A DNA stretch of 64,000 nucleotides from Leptasterias polaris (lineage: Eukaryota > Echinodermata > Asteroidea > Forcipulatida > Asteriidae). Every line of letters begins with the position of its first letter. The stretch's first letter is position 1. This document shows positions 50,201 through 62,200 of this stretch, piece by piece. The DNA is taken from contig JAZGTN010000016.1 in assembly GCA_037783415.1 (NCBI GenBank), positions 555,001 to 619,000 of the forward strand, read 5' to 3'. Made by a program: the position numbers and the translations under genes. Under the pieces are notes generated by a model. The model did no database searches. It was given only the letters and a program-made list of their open reading frames with translations, and had not been told where the DNA came from.

Positions 50201-53200
50201 AATGTAGACCCATTGTGTCTGCTCACATGCACCGTCCAGTCTTCTTGATCATTTGTGAAATATACTTTTGCTTACGCACATTTTTCTGCTAATGGAAACA
50301 GTTGAGTTGAGGGTACCAAAGAGAAGACCATACGAATGTTCCTGGACCTAAGGGCTTGTATAATCTTACCTCTTAGCCTCCTGCATCCAGCCGCTCACTC
50401 ACTAGTACACAGTTCTATTTCAGATATCAATGGGGAGACCACACCAAGTTCCTGGACCTACAAGCTTACCTTAGCCTCCAGCTGATGTACCTGTTGATCC
50501 AACCTGTCCTTCTCCTCTCTCAGCATCCTGTTACTATCCATTAAGGCGTTCAGAGTCTCTACCTTCTTCAACAGCTCTTGGTGCTTGGCCGTAGTTTGGA
50601 CCATCACCTGAAATGTTGAGTTTAGCACACATCAAACATACTTTAGTCCTCACTAACAGAAACCTAACACTCTAAGACCTGTGTGTTGTGTACTGCATGT
50701 AAAAGGTTCTAGTGCGCTTATCGTAAAAACAAGGGGTTCCTTGGTTTGATTGGCTGCATATTGCACCACAGCACCTTGTAAACCATTACATAGTGCTATG
50801 TAAAGGAAATAGGTCTCCTACTTCAAAGCATAGCTCCTCATACCTTGCAGGAAAAATACTGAATGTTGAAGCGTCTTGATCGTCACTAAGTGACGGATTT
50901 GAGCGCTATATCAGAACCTCAATATTTTGAGCTCTCTTTTGAGTTTTTTTTTTTTTGTTTTTCTTTTAAAATGTTTTTCAGAGTTTTATCCTATTTGTAC
51001 AAGTTTGTATTTTTATGTGAAATTGCCAAATAAATCATAATAACAATAATAATAAGACGCCACTATTATTATCTTGAGAGTATAAGTCCTCCTGTGCCGA
51101 TCTGGGCATCATATCACTGGTCAGAGCAGGACATCTAGCAAACGACAGAAAAGCATGGCGACTGATAGTGGATAGGCAGCCATCTCCAAGGCACCCCTTA
51201 GGAGGAAAGCTTTATTGAAAAAAAAACAAAAACCCAAAAACCCCAAATTTTGAGACCAATCTTACCTGGGTGCGCTCTCTCTCACCAGTAAGATTACGCT
51301 GAACCTCCTCGTGTTGACGCTCAAGATGCTCACACTTCTGCTTCAGACGTAGATTCTCGGACTGAGCAAGCTCTGATCGCGTCTCAGCAATGTCCTTCTC
51401 ACGTCTTATAAACCTTCAAGAGACCAATACAATTTATTTAGTTAGTGTACATCGATGGTGAATTTCTATTCGTATTTTTGGGTGTACATGATGTGTAAAG
51501 ATAAACTTGTCATATATATCGGGGGGGGGGGGGGAAATATATATATATATTTTCCATAAAGTTGAAATAGGCTTAGTCGAACATGCTCATAATAGTAAAA
51601 ATATATTTAAAAAAAATTACAGAACAATTTGTTATCCCTAAGATCACTTTTGAATTTGATAAGATTGACATTTATGTCCTTAGGAATATTTCCACCAGGA
51701 ATACAGAAGAGCACAAGAATTTGTTTTTTCAAAGCTCAGTTTTTTTATTTGGATTTGTTCGATCGAAATCAGTCCAAGCAATATATTCACAAACTCGCAC
51801 AAATCTGTTGAACGCAGAGGTAAAACGGAAAAACAAAGGAAATGAACAATGCAGAATATAGAAAAGATATCTTTTTGGAAAACAGGACAACAGATATGAC
51901 TTTTTTCAATAACTTGTTGGAGTGTTCCAAGCCAATGTTCATTCTTAGGGAGCATGGATAAATTATGTCACTGGCAAGCTCAAACAAAAGAAACCCACAC
52001 AGTGTCACACACTGTCATGTGTTCTTCTGGTATTGAGGGAGACTCACTGTACAACAAAGGAACAATGGTGCTGGCCAAATGCCACTGTAGTTCTAATCAG
52101 CTTACTAGATAAACCCTAGTATACCTGAGCTAGACCAAAAACACTAATCCTTCACTCCTTTGTGGGCTACTTTCCCACTGCCTTGTCAGTCTAATCCGAC
52201 CAACAAAGGGCACCAACAATACAGTTTGATAATGAGCATTCTTAATTAATCCATGGTCCCTTACTTGATGACTTCTAGGAGTTGCTCAGCTGACTTGTCT
52301 TCATCGGGTACACGTACACTACCATCAGTGGAGTCCCTCGTTCTCTGTTGACTTTGCATCATACGACTACTCAACTACAGAGAAACAAAGTTTTATAATA
52401 ATAATAATAATAATAATGGCTTCTTATATAGCGCTCATATCCGTCACTCAGTGACGCTCAAGGCGCTTCAACAGTCAATATTTTCCTGCAAGGTATATAT
52501 GTGGAGCTACTTTTTGAATTTTGAGGCCTATTTCTTTGCATAGCACCATGTAATGGTTTACAAGGTGCTGTGGCGCAATATGCAGCCGATCAAACCAGGA
52601 ACACCGGGGCAAACCCCTTCTCTTTTCGATAAGTGCACTGGGTTCTTTACGTGCATTACACAACACACGGGACCAACGGCTTTACGTCCCATCCGAAGGA
52701 CGAAGCAATAATGGTTAAGTGTCTTGCTTTAGGACACAAGTGTCACGACCGGGACTCGAACCCACACTCTGCTGAACAGAAACACCAGAGCTTGAGTCCG
52801 GTGCTCTTATCCGCTCGGCCACGACACTAACCAAAGCATTATCAAGCATCAAAGGGAATGTGCACGATTGGTAACCACTCCTAAAACTAGTGGCAATAAA
52901 AAATTATAGGTTAGAAGCCTTTTCTTGGGGGGGGGGGGGGGGTTAGAAACATTTCACACCGAATAGATGTGGTTATGTAAAAAGAAATCAGTCTTTATGA
53001 CACAAAATTTGAATCTGAGAAGTGTTACTGTCAGTAACTTTTCTCATACTGCGTATTTCTATTAGGGATTAAAAAAAACGGGACCACCTTTTGAACTGAA
53101 ATTTTCACAGGTCAGTTTTATTGTATATATCTACAATTGTATAAGATTGAAACAATGGAACGGTTCTGCAAACCAAAGGTATACTTTGCCATTAAAGCAC

Positions 53201-56200
53201 AAAAACTTCCTAAGCAAAGAAAAAACATGCTTATTTAGAAACTGGTTACCAGCCACAATATCATAGACTTCACATTGGTGCAGCTGGTGCACCACACATT
53301 GTTTGCTTAGCCAAAAACTACTTAACAGCTTTATGCAGGCATGATATTTGGTCCCGGCAAAAAAGTGGAAAATTGTATCAAGTACAAAGCCTTTACCTAT
53401 ATGTTCACATGGTGCAGGATTTAATTGACTTCTCAGGCTATTTGATTAAACTAATTCTGATTTTCCATGGGCAAAACAAAATCGGAAATCAGACTTAAAG
53501 GCACTGGACACGTTTGGTCATTGTCAAAGACCAGTATTCTCACTTGGTGTATCCCAACATAATTATGCATAAAGTAACAAACCTGTAAAATTTGGGCTGA
53601 ATTGGTCATCGAAGTTGCAAGAAAATAATGAAAGAAAAAACACCCTTGTTGTACAAATTTGTGTGCTTTCAGATGCCTGAAAACGGCTTCAGGCCTGAAG
53701 TCTTTTTCAGATTCAAATATTTTAGTGAGAAAATTACCTCTTTCTCAAAAACTACGTTACTTCAGAGGGAGTGGTTTCTCACAATGTTTTATACTATAAA
53801 CAGCTCTCCGTTGCTCGTTACCAAGTAAGTTTTTATGCTAATATATATTTTGATTAATTACCAAACGTGTCCAGCGCCTTTAAGCAGGGAGAATATAATG
53901 CCTGATTTATGACAATGACCACAGCCTAACTTCATAGAGCTGTTTAAGCAAAACAAAGAAGCTAAGCAAAACAAAGAAGCTAAGCACAACTTTATTATGC
54001 TTACCAGAATATGGTTAATGGGCCAAAATACCATGCCACATGTACCATTTGTGACGAACCCTTTTTTAATAAAATCATATTCATTATCCCCGATGCAAAA
54101 ATTAACATCTATTAAATTGTTGCGGTACCCGCTGCCAATGATTCGAACCGCCTCTAGCCATCGGGCTAGCTCGGTGGTCTAGTGGTAAGATATCTGCTCC
54201 AGCAATGCAAAGGTCGTGGGTTCGAATCCCACCTGAGTGATTTGCCTTTTCGATTTTATTTTTTTCCCACAGAACTCGGGAAAGTACCGAGTATACAGTG
54301 CTTAATACACATCGTGTAGGGTAAAACAAAATCATATAAAAAAAATTGTTTTCATGAAGAAAACATTAACTTTTTTTGTTTTTTAAGTAATCAAATTGAA
54401 ATATGCAGTAGAGGCTGGCTACCAGTCCTTGAAGTTGCTAAGTAATCAAATAGAAATATGCAGTAGAGGCTGGCTACCAGTCCTTGAAGTTGCTAAGTAA
54501 TCAAATTGAAATATGCAGTAGAGGCTGGCTACCAGTCCTTGAAGTCCTTTTTGGACCGTTGGGTTTTCTTGCTAAATTTAACGGTGCGGTTTGTTCTGGA
54601 AAATTAGATGACACTCCCAGTCGATTACTTAGACTTAAATATGTCGACGACATGACTATTGTGGAGAACAGTAGAGGTAATGACCCACATACTATTCAAT
54701 CTGTTTTGAATCAATTTAGTCATTGGGCTGTACAAAATAATATGAAAGTCAACCCAGATAAATGTGCTAGCATGACTGTATGCTTTATGAAAAATATTCC
54801 TCAATTCCCTGCTCTGCAAATTTCGTCTACTGATCTCCATATTGTCGATTGTGTAAAAATTCTCGGTGTTTTCATTAGTTCTGATCTCAAGTGGGACAAA
54901 CATGTCGACCACATTTACCGCAAAGCTAGCAATAAGATTTACATGCTCAAACTGTTAAAAAAATTCCACTTATCACTTCCCGACTTATTAACAGTTTATA
55001 AGGGGTATATTCGACCACTGACGGAATATGCAACGCCTGTTTGGAATGCGGGTTTAACTAGTGCACAGAACAACAAATTGGAAAGTATTCAAAAGCGTGC
55101 CCTTAAAATTATCTTAGGCCTGGGTTATTTGGATTACGAATATGCCCTTTTAAAATGCAATTTGATTTCTCTCCATGATCGTAGAAAAGATCTTTGTGTT
55201 GACTTTGCCACCAAATTAAAATGTTCCGACATGTTCCGCCAGTGGTTACCCCAGCCAAGAAGTTCTAGTGTGCAATACCAATTAAGAAACTTAAACAATC
55301 TTTCCGTAATCAAGTGCAATACAAATAGATACAAAAATAGTCCTATACCCTATTTTGTTAGTATTTTAAATCAAATGTAGTTTTTCTATCAACATGTTTA
55401 ATTGTTTAATTGGTTAATAATTAATGTTATTGGTTAATGTTATTGGTTAATGCAATTGGTTAATTCTTTTTGTTTTTTTGTTCAGCTCCGTGTTTTTTGT
55501 GTGTAAACAATGTAGCAATTTAGCCCTTGGGCTACTAATGCATTGTGTTTTAATAAACCAGAAATAATAATAATAAAGTTGCTACGGACAGGTCTAATTG
55601 ATGTTAATTTTGCATAGAGGATAAAGAACAATTTTGTTTTTACCTTACAACGATGTGTATTAAGCACTGCTATTCAGCACTTCCCCGAGTTCTGTAAACT
55701 TAAAATCCACAGGCAAATCACTCGGATGGGATTTGAACCCACGACCCTTGCATTGCTGGAGAAGATGTCCTAACACTGAGCCCACCGAGCTTAGCTGGGT
55801 GGGCTAGAGGCAGCTCGAATCCTATGCTTTGACTAACCTCTTGCAGTTGATCATGGAGGAGTTCATTCTGATTGTTCAGGTCATGACATGCTGAGACACG
55901 CTCCTCTAACTCCCTAGTCTGCAGCTGAGATTGTTCCTCCCTCGCTACCTGCGGGTCAAAGGTTACAAGTCAAAGGTCATGTAATGCAATAAAATAAAAT
56001 GTTAAGCCTAAAGCCTGGTTCATACTTCCTGCCAATGCGAATGCGACACAAATTTTGACATCACAAATTCGCAACGAACAATTCGGAGGAGTTGTGATGT
56101 GCTCAACTTCTGCAAAACATTTGCAGCGAAAAACAGCACTGTGACGGCAAAAGTAGGAACATTGTGTGTAAGGGCTGACCTACTTGTACACATGGTGTAG

Positions 56201-59200
56201 GCTTTGATAGAATTTCAGGCTACTTAATTTTTTGTAGAAAAAAATAGAATTTAACTGTTGCAAACTGCTTAAAGGGACACGTTGCCTTGGATCGGGCGAG
56301 TTGGTCTATGAAAAGCATTTGTAATCGTTTGTTATAAAATGCATATGGTTAGAATGATGTTTTAAAAGTAGAATACAATGATCCACACAAATATGCCTCG
56401 AAATTGCGTGGTTTTCCGTTAACATCGTGAACTAACACGGCCTGCCATTTTGTAGAGCCAAATTTTTGACTCCACAAAATGGCGGACTGTGTTATTTCGC
56501 AAAGTAAAAGGAAAACCACGCAATTTCGAGGCATATTTGTGTGGATCATTGTATTCTACTTTTTAAACATCTTTCTAACCATGCATTATATAACAAATGC
56601 TTTTCAAAGCCCAACTCGCCCGATCCAAGGCAACGTGTCCCTCTAATATCTTTGGACCCTTAGCATGAGAATTGACCAGACTTACCTTGGAAGAGTTGAG
56701 AGTCTCGTGGGCTACCTTAGCAGCTTCCTCAGCCTCTATCAATCTGGTCATCTGACTCTCCAACTAGCAAGAGAGAAAAAAACACCTTCTAAGTTAATAA
56801 TAATACTGTAGAGGCAAGGAGGCTGGCCCTCAGCATTATGGGAAAGCTCCATTAAAGAATTTTGGATTTTGTCCACAAAAAAGTATACATCCTTTTCACC
56901 CATAAGGTGTGTTTACATTGAATTACTTGGATCATTAAACCTCATGGATGAGCAGTTAATCTGCCTGAGGCAGTCAGCAGCACTACTGGTTAGTGCATGA
57001 TCGAATTAAGTCCACAGTTTGGAAAAGGAATTACATGGAGATAACAGGTGTGATCTGTCAGATGAAAAGGATGTTTCATTGGAGCCTCTTTCCTTAATGG
57101 AGTTTTCCCATAATGCTCTAATTAAAAAGGACGAGCATTCACTAAAAAATACTACACAAGGCATCACCAAGATGTCAAAATATGAAATGTTCTTCTGCAC
57201 AGATTTTAATCCCCCCATCAATAGCACACATAATAATGAAATAGCACAATACAGTCACTTATGATGAAAAGGCAAAGGTCAACACAAGGCTGGCTTCATA
57301 CACAAGTTTACAATACCGTCAGTATTGCTGCATAAAACATAGGATGAGAACTGCATCTAGCTACCGGGATATCTCAGTGGTCTAGTGGTAAGACGTCTGC
57401 TCTAGAATGGCAAAGGTTGTAGGTTCGAATCCCAACCGAGTAATACACTGCTGGGTTTGTTTTCAGAGGACTAGGGGAAAGTACTGAGCATACAGTGCTT
57501 TACACACATTGGTGTATGGGATCCCTGATGCCAATTTAACATTTATTTTTTAATCTGACCAATGTTGTGCGAACCCTTTAAAGGCACTGGACACGTTTGG
57601 TAATTGTCGAAGACCAGTATTTTCACTTGGTGTATCCCAACATATGCATAAAATAACAAACCTGTGAAAATTTGGACTCAATTGGTCATCAAATTTGCAA
57701 AAGAATAATGAAAGAAAACACACCCTTGTTGCATTACTTTGTGTGCTTTCAGATGCATAATAAAAGGCTTCAGCAAGAAGTCTTTTATTATTTGAGTGAG
57801 AAATTACCTCTTTCTCAAAAACTACGTTACTTCAGAATGAGCCGTTTCTCACAACTATCAACAGCTCTCCATTGCTCGTTACCAAGTAAGTTTTTATGCT
57901 AACAATTATTTTGAGTAATTACCAAACGTGTCCAGTGCCTTTAAATCTCACCTGTTCTTTGACAGTAACCAACTGCTGGACGTCTGCAGCGTGCAACAGG
58001 AACTCGCGCTCATACTTGTCCTGAGCCTGGAAAAAGAAAAAGGTTAGGGTTCATGTTAGACTCTTACTCGTTTTCTGAAGGCAACAAAAGGTTGCCACGC
58101 CTGCAAGATACACCGCTTTGTGGTCTTGTCAACATTCATCCAAGACAGGTAGTCAGATAATAATTCTCTGATGTCAAATTTTTGTTGGATTTCCATCTGA
58201 CTGTTTGTCTATGAGAGACATGGTGTTACTCGCTGAAAGGCACACAGTTCTCCGAGGCACGAAAGACATGCCAATGCACCCCGCTGAGCGCTCTGTGGTT
58301 TGACTGGCTGATTAAATGTAGCATAAACAAACTTGCAATTTTTTGAGTTATCTGGAAAGTTTTTGAGGTCATTGCAATTAAATCAGATGTGAAGTGTAGA
58401 GGAGTTGATTATAGTGAGCCGTGTAGAGACCCTGCTTGTTTTCCAGTAGATAACACTCCAAGTCTCTGCGGTTTGTAAACAAATGATCCCAGGCACTGTG
58501 AACCCCCAATATCTAACAAGGTAAAATAACGGCAGGTAAAAAAACCTTTTCCTGGATGGTACTTTTCAGCTGCTTGCCCTGGTTGTTATCGGCTAAGGTC
58601 CCAGGGCTCGATTTCACAAAGAGTTAAAGATTGATCTTAACTGCGAATCAATCCTTGCTGCTAAGCAAAGTGTGATGTCACAATACAAGTCACCATGGCA
58701 ATACAGACAACTCAACTTAAGATGAATCTTAGTGCTTTGTGAAATCGAGCACATGATCCCTGAGCAAACTTTGTCAATAGGTATTGAAATATTGGCACCT
58801 CTTTGGCTAGCTTGGCCTGTTCCAGGTAGTCTTGTCTGGCAGTGGCCTCATTAGACTCTGCATCAGCCTTCCTCTGTACTGCCAGAGTCAGCTCTTCTTG
58901 GACTCTTATGAGATTACGACGCAGTTCAGTTGTCTGTCGGGGGAATGGGAATACAACCAGGTTACCGTGAAAAAATAAAAAATTGCACAATTTTGTCGAA
59001 CAAATCAAGATTGAAAAGTTCTTTGAGTTTTACTTTTGAAGATATAAAAAAGAAAGAAAATTGTGGTTGTTTTTAACAAGAAGGTATTTATGAATAGAAA
59101 TTAAAGAGTGGTGACTCATTCTTAATTGGCCGTTTAAAACAGAAATGGTCATAGCCGGGCACTAAAGGACTGAACCGAAAGCAAGGTCCTTTATCGCCCG

Positions 59201-62200
59201 GCCACAACCTTGGAATGTTTGTCGCCTAATTTACGTAATGATAAACAAACTTTGACATTGTACACATTATAGTTTAGTGCACATTCGTCATACAAATGAG
59301 CATTTTGGAGATTTAAAAACAAAACTGTACAAATATGAGGTTTACCTGTGAGGCAACGGCTTCACTGAGTTCTTCCTTTTCACTGCGCATGGTGTCACGC
59401 TCCCTCTCAAGTTCAATCACTTGAGTCTCGAGTTTCTCACGGGCTGTAAGAAAGCGACAGAAAAAAACCATGAGAGTCACTGCTGACGAAAAGGTCCGAA
59501 ACTAGGATCCAAAGCTTACGAGGGATGTTGCATTGATGGCATTTCCACCTTTTAGTAACCCCTGGCGTTTTGGATTTCAAGGAGCTTTTAGGAACAGTAT
59601 TCTCAGCACTAGAGACGTAGATCAGAAAGAAAAAATTAACACGGCTACAGGGCAGCTAACGGTTATATGGCTTCTGACTGGCACCCCTGAACAAAGATAT
59701 TGACTAATATCCTGATGTATAAAGCGTACCATAAACAAGCCCCTGGGTATATCACGGACATGCTCAAATTGAGACCTCAACAAAGACATCTTCGTTGGTC
59801 TAGCGCTTGTTCTCTTTTTGTTGTGCCAAGAACTCGCTATTCAACTTTAGCAGAGAGATCATTCTCTGTTTAATGGCCCCAAAATGTGGAATAAGCTTCC
59901 TGTACATATCAGAAATGCCAGCTCACTCACCTCATTCATGACTCCTTAAAGCTCACCTGTTCCAGCAGGCTTACTAACCATTCAACTGTGCCCCCAGCGC
60001 CTTAGAACAAACTGTTGATTTTGGCGCTCTATAAATGACCTTTGATTGATTGATTGATTGACTGATAATATGGATAGATAGCTCAGTTGGTAGAGCGCTG
60101 GTACGTTAATCCAGAGGTCGTTGGTTCAAGTCCCGCTCCAGTCAATTTGTCTTTGCTCAAACCCAAACTATTTAAAATAAACCCGGTCAGTTTCCCTTGT
60201 GGTTAATTACTTGATAGAAAAAATTAACAGCTACTTTTATCACCAAGCAGAAAAAAATAGGTTGACTTCAGATAAAAGCCTGAATTTTCCCATCCTGTAC
60301 AAAATGGGTGATTAATATTCTATCAGTCTCTTTAGGGGCTGGGTTTTAACAAGGTACAGAAATGCAATCTGAAGCACTACTTTCTCAAAATAATTACTGC
60401 AAATCCATGTGAAGTCTGTCCAGGCATCCTTTAAAGGGTGTGTACAACATTGGTAAGTTTGAAAACAAAAATGTTTCACAGATTTGCACATAACTTACAT
60501 GGTATAAAGATGGTCATGGTGGGAAAACTTCCCTTGAAATAGTTTTGCTTGAAATGCCATAGTTTTTAGGAAATGAGTAAAACAATAGTCTTTATCATGT
60601 AGGATAACATGTGATGTTTAAAAAAAGTTAAAACCTATAATGGGGTTTTTCACTGTTTTCTCATGACTCCGAAGACCGATTGAGCTTAAACTTTCACAGG
60701 TTTGTTATTTCATGTATATGTTGGGTCACATCATGTGTGGATACAGGTCTTTGGCAATTACCAATTTTGTACACACCCTTTAATTGTGCATCAAAATTAT
60801 TCCAGTTTGGATCAAAACAACAGAACCAACCTGCGACATGTGGACAACAAGGAAATCAAGGACTTTCTTTGATCTTGTTTGGACTTATTTTTGCTGGCGA
60901 TGCACCTTTTGGATTTTTTTGCACAAAAGTGAACCGGGAATGTCTCAGTCTGCCACACAACCGGGATCCCTATGGCTCAAGTAGTAGATGTCCACAGATA
61001 AAGACACTCAAAACTGATAAAGACACTCAACACTTAAAGTAAACCTTGGAACTTATAAAAGGCTATAAAAGTGTGCACCTTTTAGGTCGATTAACAGTTT
61101 TTGTTGTTGCACAACACAGAACTGTTTATGAAAATTTATAAGTCAAAGGCAACAAAGAATCGTTTATGAAATTTTAAAGTCAAATGCGCTGTTCGTTATG
61201 TTGAGTTGATGAACAGAAAGGCAACATAAAACTGTTTATGAAATTTATAAGACAAAGGCAACAAAGAATCGTTTATGAAATTTTAAAGTCAAATGCGCTG
61301 TTCGTTATGTTGAGTTGATGAACAGAAAGGCAACATAAAACTGTTTATGAAATTTATAAGACAAAGGCAACAAAGAATCGTTTATGAAATTTTAAAGTCA
61401 AATGCGCTGTTCGTTATGTTGAGGTGATAAACAACACTTCACGCTTGTTGGTGATCTGTAATTCGGATGGGACGTAAAACCTGTTGGTCCCGTGTGTTGT
61501 GTAATGCACGTAAAAGAACCCAGTGCACTTATCGAAAAGAGAAGGGGTTCGCCCCGGTGTTCCCGGTTTAATTGGCTGCATATTGCCCCACAGCACCTTG
61601 TAAAACCATTGTATGGTGCTATGTAAAAGGAATAGGTCTCATACTTCATAGCTCCACATACCTTGCAGGAAAATACTGACTGTTGAAGCGCCTTGAGTGC
61701 CACTGAGTGACGGATATGAGCGCTATATAAGAAGCCACTATTATTATTATTATTCGTACTCCCATCAACATGCCAGCCAGGTAGCTTTTGTCCATACCCA
61801 GAGATGCCAACATTTCAAATTCAAAAAGAGTAATTTGCCCTCAGGCAATATATATAGCATTTAACAGAGATCAGTGTCATACATGTTCTGTGCTTTTTGA
61901 CGATGTCGTATGCTCCGGCGCGCTGTGTGCAATGTTGATGTCGAGTCACAGCGACCGCGAGCAGATTTCACTACGAAGTTGTAATCCTCTATAAAATCAT
62001 GTTGTAATGAATCCATCGTTGTACTCCAACAAGCGAAAAACTAATCAAACTATTGAACTATTATTATATTGGTTTTACCTGGCACGCGTAAACAACGAGC
62101 ACCGTAAAAAACATGATGTTATCAACAGTGTAGTACGACGAGCAAGACTACACGCGGTTTTCTCAAACGCCCCAATATCAACATCAGTATACCTGGGGCG

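Noticed and set aside
60680..61042. 120-residue plus-strand frame
   Set aside because: Its first third is MITE sequence and the rest shows no family features.
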